Below, piece by piece: positions 1 through 8,806 of a stretch of 10,355 nucleotides of DNA. This DNA comes from Monoraphidium neglectum (lineage: Eukaryota; Chlorophyta; Chlorophyceae; Sphaeropleales; Selenastraceae): NCBI RefSeq assembly GCF_000611645.1, contig NW_014012835.1:10699-21053 (forward strand), in the 5' to 3' direction. Made by a program: the position numbers and the translations under genes. The first letter of the stretch is position 1; every line of letters begins with the position of its first letter. The notes under the pieces were generated by a model, which had not been told where the DNA came from, made no database searches, and worked only from the letters and a program-made list of their open reading frames with translations.

Positions 1-161
1 TCGCTACGCCGCCAATGCCGTTGTTGCGCCTCTAACCGCCTCAATCCCGGACACCCTGCCATCCCAAACCCCAACACCCGCGCTGTGCGCCATGATGATG
101 TGTGCCCATACCCTGAGTGCCAGACCATCCAAAGAGTCATTCCCCGATTTCACACCCACAG
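1..161 (+). other. 3' part of an AGT1 intron (partial)
   Basis: This stretch reads as intron. It ends in a pyrimidine-rich run and the acceptor CACCCACAG (AG at 160-161), immediately before a recognisable aminotransferase exon. No reading frame in it resembles the helix that precedes that exon in the family. The intron starts left of the window. Confidence 0.7.
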
Positions 162-1249
162 GCGCACCGTGACCTGTGGGAGGGCCTCAGGGCGCTGGGG
201 CTGGAGCCCTTTGTGGAGAAGGACGCAGACAGGTGGGCTTGATACAGTCATGTATCGCAGGACGTCCGAACAAGCAGCATGCACCCACCATCCAGCACCC
301 CCTCACCCCCTTGTGAGTGTGCAAGGCATAAGCACCCACCTGCGACTGGGCACCCACGAGGGCGTGGGCGGCCGTTGAGCGCGTCACGCTGCTGGCCGCC
401 CGCGCGCCCGCGACCCACTTGCATGTTGTGACACCCACTCTGGGTGGCACATGTCCACATTCCTGCGCTTTTCTTGGTCCCCTCCCGATGCCGCACAACC
501 CGCGCTCGGCCGTTGCCTCGCACGCACACACCCACAATCAAGTACACACGCCTGCCCCAATCGCACGGGCGCCCCAGGGAAACAGGGTTCATAACAGATT
601 TTCTTGTGTCATGTTGGTGTGTCCCTGTGGCCGCCCCATGTCGGTGTGTCCCTGTGGCCGCCCCATGACATACACATAAACGCGCCCCCGCCATCCCCCC
701 CTACACACACACAATCGCTTTCGCGCGTGCCACGCCCCAGGCTGATTACTGTCAACACAATCAAGGTGCCCCCAGGGATTGATTTTGCTGCGCTCACGGC
801 CCACGCCATGGCCAACTTTTCTGTTGAAATCAGCGGCGGCCTCGGGCCGACGGCCGGCAAGGTGCGTTCTCAGGCCCGGCCAAGGTCCAGGGGCCAGGCA
901 GGGTGCATACTTGACATACGAAGAATTTCAAACATGAATCTCCTGAGGAGGCTGCCCTGCAGCAAGGTGGCTGCGGCGGCGCCGTGGAGGGCCCCGCCAG
1001 GTCAGCGCCGGTCATCGCAGAACTCGTGTCGCCGTGAGTGCGCTTGGCGTCACGCGCCTCCCTTTGAGCCAGGTCCACCGCGGTGCCAACGCCTGCCGCC
1101 CCCTTTCCCCACCCTGGCAGGTGTGGCGCGTGGGGCTGATGGGCGCGAACGCGACGCCGGCCAGTGTGCAGGTGGTGCTGGCTGCCTTCAGGGCCGGCCT
1201 CGCCGCGCAGGGCTGGAAGGGCGCTCAGGCTGCACCTGCGACCGCATGA
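162..1249 (+). CDS. AGT1: Alanine/serine-glyoxylate aminotransferase, C-terminal exons (partial)
   Basis: Class V PLP-dependent aminotransferase that converts glyoxylate plus alanine (or serine) to glycine plus pyruvate (or hydroxypyruvate) in photorespiration. Three exons are visible: 162-232, 741-861 and 1121-1249 (stop TGA 1247-1249). The introns are 233-740 (GTGGGC...CCCCAG, phase 2) and 862-1120 (GTGCGT...GGCAG, phase 0). Joined they give the last 106 residues. Family landmarks: [15 protein letters not shown], then [13 protein letters not shown], then [12 protein letters not shown], then [11 protein letters not shown]. The Arg at 1127-1129 lines up with human AGXT Arg360, which holds the substrate carboxylate. 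The PLP lysine lies upstream, outside the window. The C-terminus is ...PATA, so no PTS1 peroxisomal tripeptide is present, unlike plant (SRI) and human (KKL) enzymes. The family call is very sure. Alanine versus serine as main donor cannot be decided from this part. Confidence 0.93.
233..740 (+). other. AGT1 intron, C-rich
   Basis: A 508-bp phase-2 intron, the longest in the window. The split codon AG|G restores the Arg between the helix ending EKDAD and the strand LITVNTIKV, as expected for the family. Its sense strand is rich in C and poor in G, with CACCCAC recurring near 283, 331, 349, 430 and 528. It also contains a two-unit 27-bp tandem repeat. No gene is supported inside it on either strand. 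Confidence 0.8.
611..664 (+). repeat. 27-bp direct tandem repeat, two units
   Basis: Two head-to-tail 27-bp units, 611-637 and 638-664, both beginning ATGT and ending GGCCGCCCC. They differ at one base (T at 615, C at 642). The repeat lies wholly inside the AGT1 intron 233-740, about 75 bp before its acceptor. The period is divisible by three but there is no sign that it is translated. Confidence 0.9.
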
Positions 1250-1519
1250 CCTTTGTTTCGCAGAGCCCAGCAAACCGAGCCGCAGCAGCAGTGGGGCCGC
1301 CGGCTGGCTGCTGTTGCAGAGAGCCTCTGTTACACCCCCGATGCTGTACTGCTGTTGTCGCGGCGCTTGACTGCCGTGCACGCCAGGCAAGTGTTTGGGT
1401 GCCCTGCCATCAGGTCCGTGGAGGCCGAATGACGAAAGTGCGCGGAGCCGCTGTTGTTGCCTGTGCTTTGTTGGTTGCATGCTGATTGATTGACGACGGC
1501 GCATCAACGACGTCTGGTG

Positions 1520-1535
1520 TGTAACGGCAATGTAA
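1520..1535 (+). terminator. Green-algal poly(A) signals (TGTAA x2) for AGT1
   Basis: TGTAA occurs at 1520-1524 and again at 1531-1535, the first two occurrences after the AGT1 stop codon at 1249. TGTAA is the usual nuclear poly(A) signal of green algae and normally sits 10-20 nt before the cleavage site. This gives a 3' UTR of about 300 nt. Another TGTAA at 2383-2387 could serve a longer transcript. Confidence 0.55.
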
Positions 1536-1693
1536 AGAACCTGCCATGCCCAGTGAGCCAGCAGCACGGTAAGACAGCTGGCGGTCAAAGGTCAAGAGTG
1601 CGGCAAAACGGGCAGATCGGTGCAACCTCCGCATCTCCAGGGACCTTCCTTGGATTAGCCACTGAGGCACGCAAGCAGCCATCACAAACACAA

Positions 1694-1698
1694 ATTAC
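1694..1698 (-). terminator. Candidate poly(A) signal (TGTAA) for the J-protein gene
   Basis: The + strand reads TTACA, so the - strand reads TGTAA followed by a GT-rich run (TTTGTGTTTGTG), a good poly(A) context. Scanning from the J-protein stop at 2931, this is the first TGTAA on the - strand, which implies a long 3' UTR of about 1.2 kb. A weaker, non-canonical signal nearer the stop cannot be excluded. Confidence 0.4.
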
Positions 1699-2315
1699 AT
1701 GAGAGCGGCGCGCTCCCGACACCCAAAAACCGTACGGCAGGCTGGCCTGTTGCCCCGGCTACGGGAACCATGGGATGGCCAGCCGTCAGAAACATACCAA
1801 CCACATGCGCTGCGCCACAGAGCACCGCAGCACGAGCAGCGCGCAGTGCGCGGCCTGCAGTGTGCCCTGTGTCGGGACTGTGGAGGAGGCCTCTGGTCAC
1901 GCACCGCTTGCCGCTTGCACTCGGAAGTGCGCGATGTGTGTGTCGTGGGCAACGGATGTTGTTTGCACTTATTTCAATGGGGGCCGGCGCAGGAAGCGGT
2001 TGGCCAGGGGCCCACTGTGGCGAGGCCGCTGCGAGTGTCTGCTCTCCCTGTCCCTGCTGTGAGTGGAAGTTCTGCAGTGTTTGCTGCCTTGCTGGTCAAC
2101 AGCAACAGTTGGCGTCTTCAGCTCCGAGCGCCCAAGCCTCTCAAAGACGGTCTAAGACAGTTATTTGATTGAGAATTCCTTCAGCACAGCTCTGGCGCCG
2201 ACCCCGCTGCGCCTGAGCGATGGTAGGACGCGCGTGCAAGTAGGCGGTGGCCTGACGCATGATGGGTCTACAAGTCCATGCAGCCTCTCTTGTCACCCTT
2301 GGCCCCTGCGCCACC

Positions 2316-2372
2316 CATATACCGTATACATACTGTATGCACATATACACCAAAATACACCAAACAATGCAC
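2316..2372. other. AT-rich patch with TATAC/GTATAC alternation
   Basis: A short region far richer in A and T than its surroundings, with repeated TATAC, GTATAC and CATACTGTATG (5-bp arms around one base) followed by two near-copies of ATACACCAAA. It lies in the 3' non-coding zone between convergent genes. No function is assigned; it may be a nucleosome-poor or transcript-end region. Confidence 0.45.
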
Positions 2373-2930
2373 AGGTTTGCCATGTAATACTGGGCGTGTA
2401 CACACAAAGCATTTTTCATCCATATGCTCCCGACTTCAATTTGCCTTTGCTTGCACCCATCTTGCACCAGCCATGTGGCCATCATCCGCATGCCCTTACT
2501 CCATGTCTAGGGCGTGGCGCGCCGCCTGCCGCCCTGCATCGCCGTGGCGCCTAAATTGCCCTGAAAACCCACTCCACTTCACTGCAGCTTCCCTTCTATA
2601 CCAGCATGCGGAAGTGAGACAGACAGTTCCATTACGCAGCATCCTCAAACCGTGCTGGATGAATCTACAGCACTCTCAAAGGAGGCACGAGGGCCCTGAA
2701 AGTAGACTGCATTATCACAAGTGACCACTCCGCACTCACCAGGCCCACACCCAGCACAGGAATTGTGCAAGGGGGATAAAACACAAAGTCAGCTTTCCTA
2801 CGCTACATGGCATCACTCATCAACAACAACATACAGGGGAGAGGAGTCTCTGTGGAAGAAGAGGCGCCTGCACCAAATCTACATGCGCATGTCACAAGCT
2901 GTCTCGGGAGCACCCCTCCTGCGCCGCGCC

Positions 2931-4828
2931 CTACCCGCCGCGGTGGTCGGCAATGAGCGCCTCGTAGGCGGACCGCGCCGCCTTGAATTTGTCTTCCGCC
3001 AGGCACCTCGCAGCCTGGCCCGCGTTGAGGTGTTTGTCGGGGTGCCACTGCAGTGATCGGTGCAGGGCGGACGGGGCAGGTGCGCATGGCCAGTGTGAGG
3101 CCACAGATCTCGCCTTCCCGGTGTGTGGGAATGCAGGGCAATACGGCCAGGTGCAGGCTGTGGCTGGAGGGGGTGATGGGTTTCGGGGGACAGCGAGCAG
3201 ATTGAGTAGAAGCAACCATAGGCTAGCATGGCGGGATCAAAAGCAGACGGTGCAGCCTCCCATTGGGCCCCACCATCCGCGCCTGCATTGCTGCTTTGTG
3301 GAAGGCGGCCTTGATAATCGCCGGCTCCAGCGCTGCCGTGCTGGGCAGGCCCAGTGCCTGGAGGTGCAACAGCACGGACGGCGCGTGCGGGCGAGAGCCT
3401 GCACCCTGCTGCTGCTGCTGCTGCTGACGGTACTGCTGCTGCTGCTGGCTCTGCTGCTGCGCCCGCTGCCACCGCTGCTGCTGCTGCTCGTGCGCGGACT
3501 CAAACTGCTCCCACCACTGCCGCGTCCCTCCTGAGCCGAACCCAGAAGAGGATGACCACCACCACCCGCTCCGCTGCCCCTCGTTGCTGCTGCCGCTGCT
3601 GCTGCTGCTGTTGCTGCTGCCCTTACCGTGGCTGCGCTGCTGCTGCTCCTGCCGGTGCGTGTGCTGCCGCCACTGCTCCTCGAACCAGCGCCTGCTCAGA
3701 AAGGCAAAGAGCGCGAGTTTGGTGGTGGAGTACGCGGACGAAATGGGAAGGGGGCCTGGGAGAGAGGTGCGCTGGTCCCTGTGGCAGCGGCCGCTGCGGC
3801 GGCGCTGATGCCGGCTGCAGCAACACGCGTGCGCGGGGCGCCGCTGCAAGCTCTCACTCTGTGGCACCACTACCACCAGCAAGCTTGCGTGGGCCTGTAT
3901 CGCAGGCCACACCCCTCTAGGCATGCAGGCCATGCAGGCAGCGCACCTCTCGTCCTCGTCGTCCCACCACTTCCAATCCTCTCGGTAATGCTGCTGCCAC
4001 CCACTGTTGGCCCCCGCCCCGCCGGCTGATGCCTCATCGTCCGACGAATCAAAGTACCCAAACTCCGCCCACGCCGACGCCACGCGGCCTCGCCCTTTGA
4101 TGCGCCGCGCGAGCTTCTTCAGCCGCCGCGCGCGCGCGCGCTCCGCGCCGCTCTTGTGGTGGCGGAGGTCGATCTCTTCGAAAAATAGATTGTGGAGCTC
4201 GTCCTCTTGCGACCACGCGCCGCCGCCGCTGCGCCTGCTGCCGCCCTTGCTGCTGTTCTTGGCGCCGCCGCGCCCGCCTCGAGACGCGTTGGCGGCGCCG
4301 CCGAGGGTTTCGTACACGCTGACGTGGGGCCGCTTGCCGCCTGCGCGGGCGGTGGTGAGTGTTGGGCGGGCGGACGACCGGTGCCGCGCCTGACGCGCGG
4401 GCTTAGCCCAGCAGCACCTGCCCGCCACCAGCGATAGCGAACCCGTCGCCCCAGCGCCGTCGGATGGCGCCAGTGGCAGGCCTGACCTGTGCAAGCAATA
4501 CATCCCGCATCTCGGTCCACATTTAGCTGGTGGCCGTCCGCTCACGTTTCCTGGGGCCGCTGTCCCCTCCAAAAACTTGGCCACCGGCAGACCACCACCA
4601 GGTTGCATTGTCCTTGGCCGAATCCCGCCGCTGCTGCGCGTTTCGCCGGCGGTGCTGCTGGTTATCTCCGCTGGAATGGGCAGCCTTCTTCTTTTTCGGC
4701 TCCTTGCTCGCGCGTTTGCTTCCACCGGCTGCCCCGCGCAGCTGCTGCAGCTGCAGCGGCGTGCTGTGGAGCAAAGGCGCAGTGCAGGGCTCCTGGTGCA
4801 GCGACAGGCGCAGCAACGCGCGAAGCAT
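2931..4828 (-). CDS. C-terminal J-domain (DnaJ-type) co-chaperone, probably mitochondrial
   Basis: Complete gene in four exons: 4828-4546, 4340-3947, 3691-3283 and 3047-2931 (stop 2933-2931). All phases agree, giving 400 residues. Residues 1-31 (MLRALLRLSLHQ..., with LLHSTP) are Arg/Leu/Ser-rich without acids except Glu13, like a mitochondrial presequence. A Lys cluster (42-48) and a Trp triplet (77-79) follow. Exon 2 has an acidic-aromatic helix near WSQEDELHNLFFEE, a basic stretch, then the acidic DSSDDE. Exon 3 has WFEEQW, a Ser-rich part, WWWSSSSGFG and polyQ (about 295-321). The J domain covers about 335-395, with ALGLP, then IIKAAFHKAAMQ, then WHPDK (HPD 364-366) and the closing KFKAARSAYEAL. 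HPD stimulates the ATPase of an Hsp70. A J domain at the extreme C-terminus after a presequence resembles a group of uncharacterised plant mitochondrial J proteins (from memory). The middle part is unassigned. Confidence 0.85.
3048..3282 (-). other. GC-AG intron inside the J domain
   Basis: The 235-bp intron interrupts the J domain exactly before Trp-His-Pro-Asp. The donor that restores the family spacing is GC (CAG|GCGCGG, intron from 3282); the acceptor is CACTGCAG (AG at 3049-3048). A GT donor nine bases further on (ATG|GTGGGG) keeps the frame but adds Ala-Arg-Met before the HPD loop. The family alignment favours GC; transcripts would settle it. Confidence 0.65.
3406..3486 (-). repeat. CAG (polyglutamine) tract of the J-protein gene
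   Basis: Written as CTG on the + strand. Runs of 7 (3406-3426), 5 (3433-3447) and 4 (3475-3486) CAG codons, separated by a few Arg, Tyr, Ser, Ala and Trp codons, encode a Gln-rich linker just before the J domain. It is probably length-variable between strains. Confidence 0.9.
3692..3946 (-). other. J-protein intron 2, open in frame
   Basis: The donor is GAGAG|GTGCGC and the acceptor CTGAGCAG, phase 2, length 255 bp. Joining gives the charged run WKWWDDEDER-RWFEEQW without a break in character. The intron is a multiple of three and has no stop, so the frame reads through it (85 codons). Its translation is Cys/Pro/His-rich and unlike the flanks, so it is taken as intron. An internal alternative (3857 to 3756, also in phase) is possible. 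Confidence 0.65.
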
Positions 4829-5141
4829 GTGGCGTGGTGCCTGTTCAAAACTGTTTGAGCCCTGATGACCGCCGTCCTCCGTGGTGAGTCTGCAGCATCT
4901 GGCAACGACAGCCGAGACTGGCCACTCGAGTACGGTACGGTAGCCTCCCCTTGCACTTTTATCTTATACGAATGAGTGACTGCAGGGATTCGTTGAGCGT
5001 ATCAAATTTGCACCCACCAGCGGTTTGTTCCCTCCCAAAGTTTTTCAGATCATCGGTGTGCACGGCTGGAACACTGGCACCCACAGCGTCTTGGATATAA
5101 TGAAAGTCATATCGCTGTAGGCTTGTCACAGTGGTGGGGCG
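4829..5141. promoter_or_regulatory. Divergent promoter region of the J-protein and nucleotidyltransferase genes
   Basis: 313 bp separate the two start codons of oppositely directed genes. The stretch is clearly richer in A and T than the flanking exons. A TATA-like element for the - gene is TATAAGAT (4968-4961, about 135 nt before its ATG). For the + gene there is TATAAT at 5096-5101, about 45 nt before its ATG. The imperfect repeat TACGGTACGGTA (4931-4942) lies between. Both 5' UTRs must lie here unless there are unseen upstream exons. The transcription starts are not visible from sequence. Confidence 0.6.
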
Positions 5142-8100
5142 ATGGCTGCGATCGCCGGGCAAAGGAACGCTGTGGATTGGTCGGACGAGCTATGCGCGCG
5201 AGCTGAGGCGCTCATCAACGCTATCTGTCCGAAAGCTGACACGAACAGACGGCGGGATGGCGTGCAGCAGTACGTCAAGGGGCTCATCACCCGGTGCTTC
5301 CTTCCTGAGCAGGCGAGGATCCACAGCGTTACGCCGCTCAATCGACCCGAACGCGTTGCTGCATGCAGCTACTGCTTGGCTGGCATCTTGCCGGAGCCCG
5401 CACCGCCAGCATCTGTCGAGCGCATGGCTGCTAGCGAAGCGCGCGCAGCGCCGCACCGCTGCACCAGCCGCATGCGGCCCTCCGGCACCCCTGACCCTCC
5501 AGGTGGACGCGTTCATGTTTGGCTCGGTGCCCCTGAAGACGTACCTGCCCGACGGCGACATCGACTTGTCGATCTTCTGCGGCCCAGACGCGGCAGCGGC
5601 CCTCAAGGATACGTGGGCGATCAAGCTGCAGGGCGTGCTGCAAGCAGAGCAGGCGGACGAGGCCGCGCCCTACGCCGTGCGGGACGTTACAGTCATCAAC
5701 GCCGAGGTGCGGCGGCTGCCTGGGATCCGCGGGTCGAAGAAAGCCTGCGGGCACGAGCGCGCGGAAGGCTCGAGCGCGCGGAACGTTGCACGCGGGCAGC
5801 GGGCGCGCACTGAGAGCCGCGTCCCCGGCCGCGCCCGGTTCTGATCCGCAGGTGAAGCTGCTCAAGTGCCTGGTGGACGGCATCGTGGTGGATGTCTCAT
5901 TCAACCAGCTGGGCGGCCTGTTCACGCTCAATTTTCTGGAGGAGGTGGACCTGGCGATTGGGGGGGACCACATCTTCAAGCGCGCCATCATATTGGTGCG
6001 CGTCGCGGCGCCTGCGGCCCGCGCCCGGCGGTCCACGGCTCATGCGCGGCCGGCACGGCCGCTGCTAGAGGCTCGCAGCGGTCTGTGGTGGCGGGATCTC
6101 AGGACCGCATGAGCAGTGGGGCTGCCAGCACAAGAGAATTGGCGGCTGTGCGCAGCGGGGCCGCAGGCGCGGGCGCAGGAGGCGCAGCGACGGCAGTGCA
6201 CGCTGACGCACGTGCCTCGGTTTCCCCCCCACACCCCAGGTCAAGGCGTGGTGCTACTACGAGAGCCGCCTGCTGGGCGCCCACCACGGCCTCATATCCA
6301 CGTACGCGCTGGAGACCCTCGTGCTGTACGTCTTCAACAAGCACCACGCCGTCCGGCCCATCACCAGCCCGCTGCAGGTGGAGACGCAACGCGGCTGCGG
6401 GCAGCCGGGACCCTGGGGCCCTTCGGCGGCGCCCGCCGTGCAAGCTCCTCTTTTCAACACGCAGCAGCAGATGGGCCCCGGCGCGCCGCCGACCTGGTTC
6501 GCCCCCGCCCTCAATCGCGCCCCTGCAGCTGCTGCACGCGTTCCTGGTGGAGTTTGGGTCCTTCGATTGGGACCGCTGCTGCCTCAGCCTCCATGGGCCG
6601 ATGCCCCTGCGGTCGTTCCCCTCAAACCCCAAAGGTGAGCGGGACCGCCGCCCGTTCCCGCGCGGCCTTGAACGCGCCCGCCCTCCAACGCACTCCTTTG
6701 CTGCCGGGCTCCAAGCGGCCCCCTTGACACCTTGCCTCCCGCCTCCTTATTCCCTTTATTGTTGGCGCAGTGGAGGCGCCCCGCGAGCTGACGCTGCTGC
6801 AGGCGCAGCCGGCGCTCGCCCAGATACTGCAAAAGTATGCTGAGGGCATGATGCAGCAGAAGGGCGGGTCGGTCAGGAACTTCCCGCTGAAGTTCTTCAA
6901 CATAATGGACCCCCTGCTGCCCAGCAACAACCTGGGGCGCAGCATCACTCGCAGCAGCGCGGCGCGCATCAGGCGCGCCTTCCGCCACAGCGCCGCGGCG
7001 CTCGAGTCGATCGCCCGGCGCCACCGGCAGCAGCGGCTGGCGCGGGAGCGGCGGGCGCAGGCGGAGGAGGCGCGGCGGGGCGCGGGCGCAGGCGGGGTCG
7101 GCGACGGCGGCGGCGAGGGGCTGGGGCGCGTGGGCAGCGGCGACGCGGCTGCGGCGGAGGGCGACGCGGTGGCAGTTGTGGAGGAGGAGCAAGAGGATGC
7201 TGACGTGGCGGACGAGGTGGACGCGTTTTTTCAGACCACCTGGGCCGCGCACGCGCGGCGGCGGAAGCAGCTGCGGCGGCGGCTGCGGGAGGAGGCAGGG
7301 CGGCGGGAGCAGGGGCGCGGCGGGCGGGAGGGGGACCAAGCCGCCGAGGATGGCAGCAGGAAACGGCGCGCGTCGGACCAGCAGCAGGAGCAGCAGCAGC
7401 AGCAGGAGCAGGAGCAGCCGCCGCCGCAGGAGCAGCATTCTCAGCAGCAGCGGCGGCAGCAGGAGCAACCGGAAGCCGGCAGCAGCGAGCTCACATCCCC
7501 GGAGGCACCGCAGGAGCTGGAGCCGACGGCTTTCGCCGCGCCCGTGTTTGCGGGGGCCGCGTCGCCGCCGCCTCCCGGGCACGCGCATGCACACGCGCAC
7601 GCTCATGCGCACGCGCAGGCGGCGCGCATGATCCAGCGCAGCATGAGCGCCGACGCGGCGGCGTATCAGCAGCTGTTCCAGCACCAGTCCGCGCTGCACG
7701 CTGCGCGCGCTGCGCTGGGGTTGGCCCCGGACGACGCCGGCGACCCGCGGCTGAAAGCAGTGATGGGGCTGCTGCCGCAGGTGCTGCGGCTGCAGCGGGA
7801 GCAGGCGGCCGCTGCCGCGGCGGCGGCCGCGGCGCAGCGGCAGCGGCCGGCGGGGCTGCACGCGCTGTTGCAGCAGGCGGGAGGGGCGCAGCGCCTCGCA
7901 AGCTACTTGGGCCACCACGCGGCGCCACAGCATGTGGGGCAGCAGGTTGGGCAGCAGCAGCAGCAGCAGCTCCGGCAGCAGCAACACCAGCAGCAGCCCT
8001 TGCCAGAGCGGCAGAGCGGCGACGGTGCTGCGTCGGCTAGCAACAGCGATGCGCCGCACGCCGGTGCCAGCTGGGACGAGGGCGCAGGGGAGGAGCAGCT

Positions 8101-8806
8101 GGCAGTGACGACGGCGGGCAGCCTCGATTCGGTGAGCTCGGGGCTCGTGGTTTGTACGTGCTTGCCGTGCCGCGCATGCAGCACTGCCGGCCGCTCTCAG
8201 GTGCTCGACTCAGCCGTGAAGTCACACTTGCGTGAAACCTTGGCTTGATACACCCCTGTGCGCTTGCGCCCTCTCGCCTCAGGTGGCGGAGCAGGCGAGC
8301 GCTGTTGTGGCTGATGCTGGCGCACGGCGGCTGCCGCAGGTTCCGGCCGTCGGCGCGAGCGCAGCCGATGCTCGGCCCCGCCGGAAGAGCAGCTTGCCGG
8401 ACGGTGCTGAACTTGGCGGCAGCTCCCCTAGGCATGAAACCCTGCCGCCGCCGCCGCCGCAGCAGCAGCAGCAGCAGCAGCAGGAGTGGGACCAGCAGCA
8501 GCAGCGGGAGCGCGAGAGGCAGCTGCGCCGCCCGAACGTTGCACCAGAGGAGCAGCCCAGGAGCCAGCGGCCGCAGGACGTCGCTGGCTATCCGTCTGTC
8601 GATTTCGCAGCTGCCGTCGCCGCGGCTTTGGAGGCCGAGACGGCCAGCGGTGGCGGCAGCGGCAAAGGCAGCAGCGAGGGCGGGGCAAGCGCGTCGGCAG
8701 GCGTGCCTGAGCACAGCGTGTGGCCGGCATCGCAGGCGCTGCAGGCCGCGCTGTTTCGATCAATGTCTCCGGCTGTCTCAGCGATGGCGGCGGCTGCAAC
8801 ACGAGC

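Larger units (their letters stand above)
1250..2930. other. Non-coding region between convergent genes (3' UTRs)
   Basis: About 1.7 kb between the AGT1 stop (+) and the J-protein stop (-). Short open frames exist on both strands but none has family similarity or a supported splice pattern. The region should contain both 3' UTRs. TGTAA signals are visible for each strand (1520-1535 on +; 1694-1698 on -). An AT-rich, alternating purine-pyrimidine patch lies at about 2318-2370. No tRNA, transposon end or long repeat was seen. Confidence 0.7.

Noticed and set aside
611..664. Two spaced repeats considered as a CRISPR-like or transposon-end signal
   Set aside because: The units abut with no spacer, there are only two, and they sit in a eukaryotic intron. 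It is a simple tandem duplication.
1250..1262. Acceptor-like TTTGTTTCGCAG just after the AGT1 stop, which could imply an alternative last exon
   Set aside because: No GT donor lies close before the stop in a workable position, and the reading after it shows no PTS1 or family similarity.
604..1485. A 293-codon + strand frame covering the AGT1 3' region
   Set aside because: Only its 741-861 part matches the family; the rest crosses an intron and reads the last exon in the wrong frame.
1775..2062. Cysteine-rich 95-codon + strand frame between AGT1 and the J-protein gene
   Set aside because: There is no recognisable domain spacing for the cysteines, no supported exon structure and no similarity I can name. 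It is best explained as 3' UTR or intergenic sequence.
3756..3857. A 102-bp intron (GTGAGA...CTCCCAG) in the J-protein gene instead of 3946-3692
   Set aside because: Sites and phase are acceptable, but it keeps Cys/Pro/His-rich residues unlike the flanks. The larger intron joins two charged, Trp-rich halves smoothly. It is kept only as a possible isoform.
4298..4325. SVYETLGG in exon 2 of the J-protein, which looks like the start of a J domain (YEVLGV-like)
   Set aside because: No helix II or HPD follows it; Gly/Ser/Arg-rich sequence comes next. The true J domain is at the C-terminus.
3223..4956. A single 577-codon open frame on the - strand read as one unspliced gene
   Set aside because: Its first third is unlike any protein and lies in a different frame from the presequence-like exon at 4828-4546. 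Splicing gives matching phases, a sensible presequence and a complete J domain; the unspliced frame lacks the HPD half.
6584..8059. Long open frame on the - strand opposite exon 6 of the nucleotidyltransferase
   Set aside because: It is a Leu/Arg/Pro-rich antisense shadow of GC-rich codons and CAG runs. The + strand frame joins exactly to conserved family motifs.
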